Assembly (NCBI GenBank): GCA_009193035.1
Contig: SWDT01000143.1
Location: 62,001 to 126,000 of the forward strand
DNA from: Halicephalobus mephisto
Taxonomy: Eukaryota; Nematoda; Chromadorea; Rhabditida; Panagrolaimidae
Length of the DNA: 64,000 bases
Direction of reading: 5' to 3'
The notes beneath the pieces were generated by a model. The model was not told where the DNA came from. It made no database searches and saw only the letters and a program-made list of their open reading frames with translations. The position numbers were made by a program, and so were the translations under genes. Of this stretch, positions 27,531 to 39,544 are shown piece by piece. How positions within the stretch are numbered: position 1 is the first letter of the stretch; each line of letters opens with the position of its first letter.

Positions 27531-28122
27531 TTCCTAATATGGAGTGTAGTAGTAATAGATTATGGTAGAGGTTGAAGTGCTGATTCGAATGATATGCAAC
27601 ATTACAAGTAAAAAGTCGAGTTTGATATATGAAAAGTTGTTTTTAAAAATACTCCATAAACGGATCCAAAAATCCTAATAACTTAGCCATTGCAAAGTAG
27701 AAAAATATTGATATATCAAATGGAATAAATGACTCATTTTTCATCGAAAAATAGAGAAATTACTGAATTCTATCAACTGTGCAACGATTTATGATAAGTT
27801 TCATCAATACTCCAGTATGATTTCTAATGAATTTTTTTATAATCGTCTGAAACAAAGAAATTTATGAACTTCATACTAAAGAACAGCAGTAGTTCTATCA
27901 TATGATACTAATAAGCAGAATCATTTGTTCCATTTGATATATCAATATTTTTCTACTTTGCAATGGTTAAGTCATTAGGATTTTTGGATCCATTTATGGA
28001 GTATTTTTAAAAACAACTTTTCATATATCAAACTCGACTTTTTACTTGTAACGTTGCATATCATTCGAATCAGCACTTCAACCTCTACCGCAATCTATTA
28101 CTACTACACTTCATATTAGGAA
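27531..28122. mobile_element. Foldback (MITE-like) palindromic element, 592 bp
   Basis: Inverted arms of about 208 bp (27531-27738 and 27915-28122) read TTCCTAATATGRAGTGTAGT inward and differ, by my count, at only about nine positions. The spacer of about 175 bp is non-coding. There is no transposase frame, so it would be non-autonomous. I could not identify a clear target-site duplication. Confidence 0.8.
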
Positions 28123-28769
28123 TATCAACGTGCTTTTTTGCCCTAGGTTTTTCATTAATAGTCCTTTTGAGATCTATGTTCTTTATGTATGTTCCTAATG
28201 TTCTTACATCTTTCCAATAACTCCAAAACAGTTTCTAAGAGGGATAATTCAATATTAAGTCAATCTTTCTCCAATAAGAGGATCAACCGAAATAGACATA
28301 AGCAGATAAAAGATGAGGATAGCCCTTATCGTTTTTCCGGTTTCTACAGTAAAAAGATTATCGGGTTCTATGACAACACAATTTCAAATTTTACACTGAA
28401 TGAATTTTCAATGATCCTATAACGACAAACAACTTCAGATACTACGATATTAGTCTTGATTAAGCCTTTTTGAATCCAAATATCCATCAAATCTGTTGTT
28501 TATTTCGATAACTATATCTATGATGCGAAAGAAGTCAACTTTGAAGCTTCACACGAAAGGAAGTTATGAAATTCTTCATCAACACAAAATTGAAGCTGGA
28601 GAAATTAATGTTTTTATAAATGAAATTGTTGGTAACATCATGTTATCTGTCAGGTCTCCACAACAATTCTCTGATTAGTTTTATATTACTCTTACTGATT
28701 TCAGTGACATTAAGAAAATACTTAGTTATGTTGGTTACTTATTTTCAATATCTTATGATCTTTCTTGTC

Positions 28770-30420
28770 ATTGATTAGTTAAAGATAAACGTTAATTTTA
28801 AACATTGAATACATTGTTCGGTGAAAATTTCTCCTTAAACTATTTTTCGGTGTTAAATCTCCCCAAGAATCCCAATCGATAGTCGGATAAAATTCTTTCC
28901 GAAGTCGTTTTTAAAAATAGGAATGTGTTAACATTCCCAATCTTATCTGTAAGTTTGTAGCAGTGTGATAAGCTTCGCGATATTGAGTGTGATCATAAAT
29001 AACACATGTAGAAATTTTTTAGCTGAACACAAATCATTGAGTTCGAAATTATTTCGTCACCAGGTCCGAAAACACCTTTAGAACTTGCTTAACAATAAGT
29101 CTAGTAAAATGGGGTTTTATTTGTTAGAATGAGTAAATTTCCAACTTTTTACTGATATTTAATTCCTTGAATTCTATAAAATATATTCCCACCTATAACA
29201 AGTTTTACTAATATTGCGATGTTCTCCCCATCAGATCATTTTAGTAATTCGCCGAGATATGGAAATCAATTTGTTTCGTTTTGAAGGATAATATTCGTTG
29301 TATCATTTTATATTAGTAAATCAGATTTTTTACCTTGATTTTTTAATGAGAAATCTTATTCAAAAATGCCAAGTCAAACAACATGGTACCGTTAAAGACA
29401 ATAGTAATAAGTTTTTTCATCAATTTTTATGAACTAGTATTAGAACTAATAGAAAGTAAACCTAAACAGCAGAAATTAAATGTAAAAGTGTGGAAATTAA
29501 AATATCAGTTTTTTATTTAAAATTTTTAAAACCATGATTTTTTATCTTCTCTGATTCTGAATTCAATGAACTAGTTTCAAAAATCCCTTTTCTATTGATC
29601 TTAATTCAATTTCTACTATCTTTTCATTAAATTTTATAACAATTAATTGACTATAAAATTTCCAAACGTTTCTCGTGATCTACTCTTTGGTTTGAGTTCA
29701 AAGTCGCATTTTTGAAACATTTCCAATTTCGATAATTTTATGAATGGTCTGAAAACATTTAGAGGACTCTAATTTGCTAAACTCAATAAAAACATTAGAG
29801 AACTAGAAACAGGTGACTGACTTCCACGTTAAATAAGTCATACATATTTTTGAATATTGTTATTATTATTTTCTTTCAAAGATGCAGTTTAAAAACCCAA
29901 TTACTCGTCATAATGATGTAACAAACATCTTTTCAATGTAAACTAGACTGATTTCCTTATTTTAAAGAATTATTTTAAAAATTTTTATGGAGAAAGTATT
30001 AGTAAAGCTCACCATATTTAGGTATATATTTCGTAAAATTGGATGACTTATCTATGAATATACAAATAAGAATTTACTCGTTTCAATGAATACTCCCATT
30101 TTACTGTCTAATATCAATTAAGTTAGGGGGTTGTTTTCGAACTTAATTACGAAATAATTTCGAAATCCAAGGTTTGTGTGTCTGTTTTAAAAAATTCCAA
30201 GAATGTTATATGCAGTTGTACTTAGCGTTGAAAAATATGTCAAATTGTTACTAACTTACAGACAAGACTGAGAATGTTAAATTCAAACATGATTTTTGTA
30301 AATTTGTCAAACTGGTCTCAGGAAGGGTTAATTTTCGAAGGAGTTATTGCTTCGATAAATTTGTAGATTAATGTTCTCAAAAAAGATTTTAAGAATTAGA
30401 AAGCATCTTTAATATTAGAT
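28770..30420. repeat. Large degenerate palindrome, centre about 29600
   Basis: Matched inverted blocks lie at equal distances from about 29600-29610: TTCGAAATTATTTCG (29042 and 30150), TTAACATTCYCARTCTTRTC (about 28930 and 30270), AGTAAAATGGG (29103 and 30098), TTTTACTAATAYT (29203 and 30003). Similarity continues to the middle, with no large loop. It is clearly diverged and older than the element at 27531. Confidence 0.7.
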
Positions 30421-31029
30421 ATCTGCAATAAGAACATTTTTATTTTTTATATCATCAAGGGATTTAGAAAAAAGAACACGACTTTAATAAAGATAACTTT
30501 TTGGTTTTTTTATTTTTTTGTCATGTTTCGTGCTTGGCTGAAGCTGTTCTTTGGTTTAGACGCTTTTCTATTTTCGGCACGTTTATTGATTCTTTAGTCT
30601 AACCTCTTTTCGTTCTTTTTTCTTTTTGAACTTCTTTTTGGAAAGATTCCTTAAATGACAAAAGACACTTTGAATTTAAGCTGATGTCCGTTTTCAAAGA
30701 AAATATCAAAGCTGTTCTATTTGCTCATCCTTTAGCGTAAATCTGCACTAACTATTGATCTCCATCTCAGGTAAATAGGAAGCTCGAGGAGTGAGTCCTC
30801 AAACCAGTCGTTATTTTTCTTCTTCGCGGTCAAATCGTGTCTAAACTGGCTTGGTCCGATTTTCTTTAGCCTAAAAACAATTGCGCAACTAGAAAATCAT
30901 TGAAGAATTAATTCTGACTTCCTTTGCTTTCCTAGTTTGATTTATGGTTATCCCCGATCAGATCAGAACTTTGATCAATGTAATGCGGATTTTCTAAAGA
31001 TGACAGAAGAGCTTTGGTTTCGAATAACT

Positions 31030-31615
31030 TTTATTGTTGTCGGATAAAAATCAAAATTCTTCATTGATTTTTTCTTCAAATGAAACATGTTTACTTCCTT
31101 CTATGTTGATGTTAAGTAACTCGGATTCTTTGTTGCGTTGGCGATCAAGAAGTCCAACTAAAGTGATAAAATCTGACCCGTGTTCACCTGTACGTTGTTC
31201 CTTCCCCAACTGTCCTCTTGACGTTTTTGCAGAACAATTTCCTTTTTTCGTATTAAAAAATTCCCTTTAATCTAAATAAGGTAGGATAATTTTACATGTT
31301 TACTTATTCATTTTTTCATTTCTAAAAATTGTTTATATTTCGAGTTTTACACGGAGATTTTCCATTTTTTATGTTAAAATTCATCTTCATCCTAAAATGA
31401 TAATCAAATCTGACTTGTGTTCACTCAGGCGTTTTCCTGTCTTCAAGAACTACCATCTCGCAATTTTTGCAGAGAAAATTCCTTTTTTGACGTTGAAAAT
31501 TTTTTATCCAAACAAAATAGTAAAATTTGATCCATATTGTATCTATCAATTTTTAACCTCAACAATTGTGCAGTTTTGTTTTTTTTTAAATTCTTATTTT
31601 TTAGTGATAAAATAG
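31030..31615. repeat. Direct repeat array (two to three diverged copies)
   Basis: 31163-31265 and 31397-31505 share the ordered blocks AAATCTGACYYGTGTTCAC, TTTTTGCAGARMAA and TTCCTTTTTT. A third, weaker copy follows from about 31515. Coding is not supported. Confidence 0.5.
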
Positions 31616-32213
31616 TTGACTTTTCTCCACGTTTTAGAAATAAATATTTGTTAGTGGGGGCGAGTTAAGACTAAAGACTTCTGAAAGCAAACATTCTTTA
31701 CCTCACAGATGATAATGGGTTTAGTTGATCGAAGTTCAAATTTGTTTATTTTTTGGTTATTTGAGTTCCCTACGTACCTAAGTCGTTTGTTTCTTTTAGT
31801 TTTGTCCCCATTCAACTTGAAAAAATTGAGAGGACGTATTTCAATTGTTGCGAAATAAAATCCTTGGGTGCTTTTTGTGACTGGGGCGGCGTTTGAGAGT
31901 TGAACTCTGCAGAGACGTATTTTCCTGCTCTCGGCCTTTTTTAAAAAGAAAACTGGCCTAAATTTGCCATTTCGACACATTTCTTTTCCTTGTTTTTTTC
32001 CTAAATTTAATTCTAATAAATATATGTTTTTTTCCTATTTGCACGCCCATTGACACGAGAATGATAGTTAATCATGAAACCCAATTTCAGAAATAAATTG
32101 AACTTGGAAGAGGACTGATAAGGTTAGTACCTACATGTGAAAGAACGTTTTTGTCGACGGGCTTCGTTTCCCTTTATTGTTTCTCATCACTTCAACATCA
32201 CTTCGCCAATTGA

Positions 32214-34709
32214 ATGGCAAGATATCTTTCCAAAAGCTTCAGCAAGGATTCTCAGAATTCTTTTGATGAACCTTTGAAGACATCTACAGAAACCCTTTCT
32301 ACTATCATTGAAGACTCATGTCTAGTGGATACAGAAATTGTCATTATCGGTGAGTTACTGTTTCCACTCTTGAATTTAATTCTTGACTTCTATTAAATGG
32401 AATTGTCTGAAAATTACCTTTGAGAATCATTCAGCGTCATAAAACTTGTTTTGCTTGGCGCCATTGAAAGTCTGACCTTGTCTTTGTTCTGATCCTACGT
32501 GCAGTGTTTCACGTGATAAAAACTCTACCGAAGATGCTAATTCAGCACAATTTTCCATCAAAAATTTTTCATTGTTGATCGTTTCAACCAAACATGATAA
32601 CAACAGGGAAAAATCTCATATGATTGCCTCAGGGTAAAAAATTGGACGTTTTAGGGAATGGACCCGCTGGACTTTCATTGTCGGCTTTTCTTTCCGGATG
32701 GCAACCATTCTACGACGTGAATTCTCCTCATTCTGATCCGAGGATTCACGAAAAACTGTCACAAAATGCAGAGCAATCCCTTTTAGATCAGGTATGTTTT
32801 ACAAAGATTTCAAAACATTTTAAATTTTTTTAAAACATTCAGTATTTTTAAAAAACTTCCGACAACACTATTTTTGTTGATCTTTCGAAAGTCTCATATT
32901 TTATGCTTTTCTGTATCATGGTGATTTCATGCATTCTCGAGGAAAGGAAGAACAATTGTTCTTTGCCTCAGGGTTAAAATTATCGACCCGAGTTATTTCG
33001 GAAATTTTCACGACCATAGAGTTTTTTGACAACTGATTTAAAAAAAACGACTAAAAAAATTTCAGGATTTGTCCTGGTTCGAAGAAGAGTTCGGAGAGAT
33101 CATTAATCCAAGCGTTCGACCTGTGGCTCATTTGTTGGATATGCTGATGAGACCGGTCAACTGCTTGAGATTTACATATAATGAAAATACAGATATCCCT
33201 CATCTGGTCTTGGGAGAAACAGATATCGGAGGATCTTGGACAGAATACGACGAAGAAGTGAGCAAAACCAGTTAATTAACGACATAAATTCGTTTTCAGA
33301 TGGTTACTGTATCTTTGATAAATTGGTTAAATCTGCCAGGATTTACGATTGAGGAATGGTTGAAAGGTCAACCACTCATTGCTCGTCTTCCTGCTGGAGT
33401 CGTGAGAGAATATTTAAAGGCTTATGCTGAGCAGATGAATTTGCTTAACAAAATACGGCCAAAAACAAAAGTTACAGAAGTCACAGTAAGTTTGTTTACT
33501 TTTTTATTTTAATTATAATCTCAAAAAATTAAATTCTAACCTTCTAAAATCGAAATAGTTATTTTTGAGTAGATTTGATGAAAAAAGAAATAATTCCTGC
33601 ACAGTTAACATTAAAGACGCATTTGTCATCACTATAAGGTACAAATTCACAGCACAAACTAGAAAATTACACTTAGGCATGAGTCCAAATATAACCAATA
33701 GTTAAATACAAAAATAAAATCAGCAATTAAATGGAAAATTTCTGAATTTATTTTTTTAGAAAATGCATAATGGGTTCAATAAGGAGACGTACTATCAAAT
33801 TTCCGGAGAAAACTCAGAAGGACATCCGTTCACAATCAAATGTAATAAAGTAATTTTGGCCTGTGGGAAAAGCCATCAACGTCATCTCGAAGTCGAAGGA
33901 GAGTACATGGAACCCAACGTCGTCTACGATGTGGCCAATTTGAAGAGAGTAGTTCACATCGAAGGACTTTCGACTGACAGTAGGATAATCGTAGTGGGAG
34001 ACGGTATCTCTGCAGCAGATGCCATCAACCTCTGTTTGAAGAACGAATTTCCTGTTCTTCACATTATGAGGAGAGGAGAATCTCAGTTGAGACGTGAGTT
34101 AATGTTTCTGGGGGAAAGTTAAAAATGAAATTATTCTTTTAGAAACAATGCTCTCAAAGCTGAGCTCATCCATCTATCCAGAGTATGCGAGTGCTTACAA
34201 GTTGATGACGGGAAAACAAAAAAATCATCTTTATGAGAGAATGACGTCGGCATCCGTTATCAAGTTAAATAACAAGGTCGCGACGGTTCGAATTTTTGAT
34301 AAAGAAGTCAACGTAAGATGTCTTTGAAAAAAAAAAAGAAAACAAAGAAAATTTTCAGGAACCTTTCCAAGCTCTTATAGCTTGTATTGGTCGTCGATCT
34401 GAACTCCCTATGTTTCCAGAAAAAATGGAATTCAATGCAGATTACAGGTGTGATTCTGATCCACATATCTTCGCCGTTGGTTCACTTGCTGGTGATCACT
34501 TCATCCGGTATCTCGTTGGTGGTTGTCTCCAAGTAGCTGGTACTCTTCTGAAGGATCGCGAACTGGAGTTAAAACAAAAAAAATTACAAATCGTTCAAAA
34601 TCAGATGACTCAACAACTTCTAGAAGTAGAAAGACGACAGAAACGTCTAAGACGAAAACCAGCTACTCGGTGTTGTTGGCTCAGCCATATTTTATCTACT
34701 ACCAGCTAG
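32214..34709 (+). CDS. osgin-like: OSGIN-like FAD-dependent oxidoreductase
   Basis: Exons 32214-32349, 32655-32791, 33066-33257, 33300-33485, 33760-34093, 34143-34312 and 34359-34709 give 501 aa. The family (oxidative-stress-induced growth inhibitor) resembles flavin monooxygenases. Visible: the FAD-binding Rossmann loop IVIIGNGPAGLSLS, split by intron 1, GGSWTEYDEE, ACGKSHQRHLEVEG, the second dinucleotide motif IIVVGDGISAADAINL, and the C-terminal CIGRRSELP and HIFAVGSLAGDHFIRYLVGG that close the FAD site. Length fits the family. The C-terminal 50 residues are a basic coiled segment, RRQKRLRRKPATRCCW, not obviously conserved. Likely cytosolic; substrate unknown. Confidence 0.9.
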
Positions 34710-35225
34710 ATACACCAGATTCACATCTGGTATTCCTCAAACGGGTATCATAATAATCAAAAGCGAGTTTTATCAAAAATAAGTTTCGGTAGTTGTTGAA
34801 TCGTTGGCACGAGTAGGCATGTGCAGAAAAATAAGATATAAACAGTACGTAAGCTGGTTATAAGATAAATCACCACCAAAATCACGCGTTCTTCATAGTT
34901 AGTTTTGACTTTTATATCTCCCTAGATTAGTTCAGGAAGATCTAATATAGTCTGTAAGACAAATCAGGGACGTGTGGATGCCGGGCGACCGTAGAATAGT
35001 CCAAAGGGTCTTCCTTCTGGATCTTTCTGAAGTTGTCCAACAAAAAATAATATGAGTAATCGTTGAATATATGGAAATTCTGGGTTAATGCTTTTCTGAA
35101 TGCGAAATGATTCCAATGTTATTTATTACATTTAGGCTTATTTCAATTATCTTTGTTTGTTATTGAATCATTTTGTAAATAAAGCTGTTTATTTCACAAA
35201 ATATGAATGAAATTACTCTAACCGT
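34710..35225. other. Spacer between the OSGIN-like and secreted-protein genes
   Basis: The two genes converge here. It holds both 3' UTRs. A patch at about 34965-35040 is less AT-rich but has no recognisable RNA gene. Confidence 0.4.
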
Positions 35226-36256
35226 TTATGAGAAATCCCCGAAAACGTCGAATTTTACAGTATGATAGACACAAGCTGCATAATCGTCCTTCGGAGAGCA
35301 CTTTTTCTCGATGGTTTTAAGTAAAAGTTGTTGATGAGAAGCAGTGGGAGATGAATTGAATTCATAATCTTCACATAGTTTCTGACACATTCTAACTTGA
35401 CTGTCTGGTTGTTGGTTTCTATCTACTACGTGAACAACGGCCGTCAGAATTCCTTGTTTCAAGTAATTCCAATATTCTTCTAATCTGCCTTCATTGTCCT
35501 CGTTCGCTCTTCTCAACTCTTGTTTCGTCGGCGTACACATCTGGAATTTCACCATTACTAGGAAATAAATAATTAAAGAAATTAAAACCTTAAATGTCAA
35601 AGTCTGGAATTGCTTGTCTGTCCTGCATTCCTTTTCAGATCCGTTCTCAGGAGTAACGTACCTTCTAAGAGTACTTTCTTCCGCTTTCAAGTTTCCGCAC
35701 AAATTACAGAAACGGCTGAAAAAAGCAAGGAATCAATGATCAGAATTATTCGGTTACCATGTTTGTTTCTGATTTAACATTCTTCTAAGAAGACCGTGCT
35801 GACTCATCGGACACCAATTCGTCTGGGTGATGTTCGTGCAAATGTTCGAAATTGTCCCGAGAGGTCCTTGGTCAGCTGATTGACAAGGTAGATTGGTTCC
35901 TAATTGAAGGAATGCTTCGATATATGGATTCTTGAGTGGCTTCTTCAATCTGAAGCTGAGTCTAACCCGATAGCACCCAGGGAAGGACATTGTCCTAGAT
36001 TCCCCGTTTTGACCGATAACAGTAACTTGATCGGTGGATCCTGTGCCTTCAGGAGTCCCAATCATTTGGAAATCAAGGTGAATCGAATTCGTATCCACCA
36101 GATCCGATTGAACTAAATTACCCCATTAATATTTCGCAATGTTTGGAACATCCCACCACTAGGACAAGGAGTAGTGACATTCTCTCTCACGGCGATTGTC
36201 ATCTGCTTTCCAGAGACAACCGCAAAGCAAGTAATAAAAACAAAGAAACCAATCAT
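35226..36256 (-). CDS. Secreted cysteine-rich protein, family not recognised
   Basis: Exons 36157-36256, 35758-36112, 35589-35715 and 35226-35540 give about 298 aa. A signal peptide (MIGFFVFITCFAVVSG) starts the protein. The body has cysteines in TTPCPS, FPGCYRVRL, LPCQSA, NICTNI, WCPMSQ, CRFCNLCG and later MCQKLCED and KKCSPKDDYAACVYH, with a glycosylation-type NIT site. The last intron (35541-35588, 48 bp) is a multiple of three with an open frame; retaining it would add a hydrophobic 16-aa stretch. The donor of exon 1 has two equivalent positions 3 bp apart. No family recognised; likely nematode-specific and extracellular. Confidence 0.72.
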
Positions 36257-36491
36257 GTTGAAAAGAATCTAAGGATGGATTCTGTCGACAGTCTTTATAT
36301 TTCCAAGATTTCGGAAGTCTACTAACTTGACCTTGTTAGATGATCCATTTCGGATTTAGGGCAAATCCATCCACTTCTTTTTCCACAACTGTTTTCGTTT
36401 TCGCAACATTTCAGTGACCTATCTAATTCTAAGAAAGTTCAAGTTTATAAATTTATGACGGAAAAACAAATTTAAGAGATCATCCAATGGA

Positions 36492-37903
36492 TTAGTCGAA
36501 TTCTCTAATATATCCGACGTACTCACAGGCATCATCATAAGAGTCAACACAAACAAGACAATTTGCATTAAAAAGATGCACAAATAAAACTTCCGTGTCT
36601 TTCTCCCTGCCGGCAATCTCGCCAACTTCTCCTTTGTATTCGCCTTTTAATAACATGACAATACCACGTAATCCTCTGGGAATAACAGTTTCGATAGCAC
36701 TTCGCTTGATCTCTGAAATGGATTCATCAATGATTCTGAAGTCAAAACGAAAGAAACCTACCGTGAAGTCGCTTCTTTTCATCTGTGAGTGTAACTGTTT
36801 TTGGATTGTTTGCATTGACCACAACCATTTTTTCTTTGTAGTACTTTCCGTTCTTATATCGTTTATCTATCACTCGAACTTTCAAGTCCTCAACAGCCCA
36901 CATATTCACTCGTGATTCAGATTCCGATTCAGACTCACTATCTTCCTTCTTTCTTGATTTAGACTTCTGAGAACTATTGCTTTGCCGTGATGAAGATTGT
37001 TGTTTTTCAATTGATTGTTTCACCTCATCATATTCTCGACTATCTGAAATTCAATTCATATTCAAGTTTTCGATATAAAACCTTACTCAGAATTTTTGCC
37101 TTGGCCTCATATTCCTTCCTTGGAACAATCCTCAAATTGAACTCTGAGATTTTCACCAAGTCTTTATATTTTCCCGGAATTGCCAGTTTCACGTAGCACG
37201 CTGAGTTGTCAGGATCCACGCTTTCAACGACACCATACCTTCCTTTCAAGTTACCTTGTTCCACCAGAATCCTCGACCCGATCTTGAGTGTCTTCAAATC
37301 TTCTTCTGGATCGGCTTTCGAATAATCAATTTTAGTTTCCACTGCTTTCGCTCCAACACCAACGTTTTTCCTCCTTACAGGTGCAGACATTGTGACAGCT
37401 TTCTTGTTCGTTTTTCCTATTCCTTCTTCCTCCTTAAATCCATAACCTCGTAAGATCGCCATTCCAAAGTCTGCTATATTGACTACACTGTAATCAGGGT
37501 CTTCAGGAACATCATCAGATTTGACCACATTGATTTTCTCAGTTTTTGTGTCTTGTTCTTCCCCATTGGCCTCCAGTAATATCGCTAATCGAGCACGATC
37601 TTCATCTGTAAGTGTTCCAGCAGCTTCTTTCTCCCGTAATCGTTTTACCCGCCAGTCTTCCTCTACCACGCGAGCAATAACGACGGCTTCCTTCTTTTTT
37701 GGAGCATCCGATTCTTCACCAATAGTTCTTCCGTTCTCCATATGAACGATCTTGGACTTCTTTACGGCAACTTCATCATCTTTATCCTCATGGTCTTCTG
37801 ATAGAATATTCCGTTCGTGAGCTGCATTCTGACGCTTCTTACTGGCGCCCCAATTCACTGATTGGAAGAATGAATCGTTAGTTTTACTCGAAGGTTCCGT
37901 CAT
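36492..37903 (-). CDS. gpkow: GPKOW: G-patch and KOW domain spliceosomal protein
   Basis: Exons 37087-37903, 36762-37043 and 36492-36712 give 439 aa. GPKOW (MOS2 in plants, Spp2-like) binds the helicase DHX16/Prp2 through its G-patch and helps catalytic activation of the spliceosome in the nucleus. Visible: an acidic/basic N-terminus with SVNWGA, a G-patch around FGMAILRGYGFKEEEGIGKT, a first KOW motif in GSRILVEQGNLKGRYGVVES, an acidic-serine stretch (SESESESES), and a second KOW in GLRGIVMLLKGEYKGEVGEI. It starts 211 bp downstream of the SNF5 stop on the same strand, with a TTTTCAG one base before its ATG, suggesting a trans-spliced downstream cistron. Confidence 0.9.
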
Positions 37904-37904
37904 T

Positions 37905-37914
37905 CTGAAAATTC
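37905..37914 (-). promoter_or_regulatory. Candidate trans-splice acceptor before GPKOW
   Basis: On the minus strand TTGAATTTTCAG ends one base before the GPKOW ATG, within the short gap after SNF5. There is no matching cis exon, so spliced-leader addition is likely. Confidence 0.5.
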
Positions 37915-38114
37915 AAGTAGAGAGATGAATAACGAACGTCAAAGATATCAATGGATATCGCAACCACGCTAAACACGTACTATAATAAGGTTTACTTTTC
38001 ATTACCAAAATAAAGGTTGAAATATCGAAAAAATACAGAAATTAATCAGTAAAGACGAAAAATTTGCAATCGCCCGTCGAGAACACGAGATCTGTATCGA
38101 GACAGATAGCCCAG

Positions 38115-39334
38115 TTAGAGTTGGTAGGGATTGGAGTTGACCAGACGACGCATTCGTCGAGTGTTCCTGTCTTGATCACGCATCTTCTTCTCGACTTCTG
38201 CGTCGGAAAGTGTTTCAAGCTGGGGACTCCATAGATCGAGATCCAACGAACTACGAATAGGGTATTCTACTTTCGGCAGAGGGTTCTCACTGTAGGCACA
38301 AGTCCGCTGATTCCAAGAGAGTTGTCCTAAAGAACCCAGTTACAAAAGCAAAACTCGATCAACCAACCTCTGATGGAGTAAGCTATAGCCGCCTGAAATT
38401 CCCCACCAATGGACAAGTCCTTACAAAGAGAAGTCGCAAATTGCTCTGGTGTGAGTTCCTTGTTACTCATGTCCCATTCAAACTGATCAGTCAGACTCTC
38501 ATTCCCGACATGGATATGGAGCTTTAAAATAGCTCGTAAATCCGGCTCATCAATAGGAACGATCTCTTGATGAGCGTTCAGTTGCTGTTGAATCTGCTGA
38601 GTAATCGGCTGAAGGAAGGAAGAAATGGGGAGCTCCAAATCCTCACACATAATTTGAGCAAACATTTGGGGAGTGATTAACTGCTCATTTCGGTTGTAAC
38701 AGAATGTATCACGGACACGAACGCCGTCAATGTCCATATCCAATCTGATTGGAACGAGTTCTTCTTCCTGAGACGCGTTCTCCAGGAGCTGAGAGTTGTC
38801 AAAGTGCCATTCATGGTGATATATCCCTTCTCGGTTATATATCTTCCCCCTACCTACAGCTGAGGGAGTGGAACATGGAATTGACTCCAAATGGTGAGTT
38901 CCTGCAGACATCTGAAACATATTCCATATTATATTCGTGTTTCAGCTGCTTCATATATGAAAACACCGATGTACCTGATTATGCATCTGTGGAATTATTG
39001 AACGAGTTGGGGGAGCACAATCAGCTGCGTTATATTCAACCGCAAGAGGCACGGATCTGAATTTTTTGTCGTTTCCTTTGAAAATGTCCTGGACATCGTT
39101 GTAGCTCAGTAAAGTAATCTTAGTTCGTAGAAATACTTTTGGAACCCCGAGTTCTTCCATCACCTCCTTGTCTGCTTCAGTTGCTTTCAGCTTCGGAAGC
39201 AGAGGATATTGTTTATACAAAGCATCCCGATGAAGTTTCAAATAATTGCCGACTTCAGATCCAATGTAGTATTTGTTCCCACTCAAGGTATAATACTTAG
39301 GCGGTTGCCCATAACGGGAGTTTAGCAACGACAT
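38115..39334 (-). CDS. snfc-5 (smarcb1): SNF5/SMARCB1 subunit of SWI/SNF chromatin remodeller
   Basis: Exons 38975-39334, 38368-38911 and 38115-38326 give 371 aa, close to human SMARCB1 (385). It is a core BAF/SWI-SNF subunit that contacts the nucleosome acidic patch. Visible: N-terminal winged-helix region ([36 protein letters not shown]), repeat 1 from [19 protein letters not shown], repeat 2 from [20 protein letters not shown] with [13 protein letters not shown], and the basic C-terminal helix [12 protein letters not shown]. It is head to head with the unrecognised gene at 39545 and upstream of GPKOW in a probable operon. Confidence 0.96.
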
Positions 39335-39544
39335 TGTACAATTTAGGAAAAATTAATAACGAATAAAAGCAGACGGCAGTAATTTCAACGAGAACTTATA
39401 GATTTCGAGATGGACTGCAATTCACAAGTATGGAAAATGAGCCCGGTTCGTCCCGCCGAGAATGCCTGATTTGCATCTATTCGTTGGTGCAAGTGCGACT
39501 CGAGCCAGTTAGTCATTTTTTTCCATTTGTTCAGTCTCACTGCC
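39335..39544. promoter_or_regulatory. Bidirectional promoter interval, SNF5 / 481-aa gene
   Basis: A gap of 210 bp lies between head-to-head start codons. It contains a TTTGTTCAG acceptor at 39526-39534, 10 bp before the plus-strand ATG, probably for spliced-leader addition. An antisense open frame here has no support. Confidence 0.45.

Larger units (their letters stand above)
27003..32213. other. Large gene-poor, AT-rich region with palindromic elements
   Basis: About 5.2 kb without a supported gene. It contains the palindrome at 27531-28122, a much larger and older palindrome at about 28770-30420, and a direct-repeat array at about 31030-31615. Open frames at 28189-28678 and 31651-31980 show no recognisable domain. 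The last several hundred bases are probably the promoter and 5' UTR of the OSGIN-like gene. Confidence 0.5.

Noticed and set aside
28189..28678. Two plus-strand open frames of 60-77 codons beside the palindromes
   Set aside because: AT-rich, no domain, and no splice-compatible connection; possibly decayed element sequence.
31651..31980. 109-codon minus-strand open frame
   Set aside because: No recognisable motif, no neighbouring exon, unusual residue mix; not better than chance for the region.
36099..36120. Reading exon 1 of the secreted-protein gene straight to GGGGTAATTTAG as a 9-bp intron
   Set aside because: Too short to be spliced; a 44-bp intron with its donor at 36156 keeps the frame.
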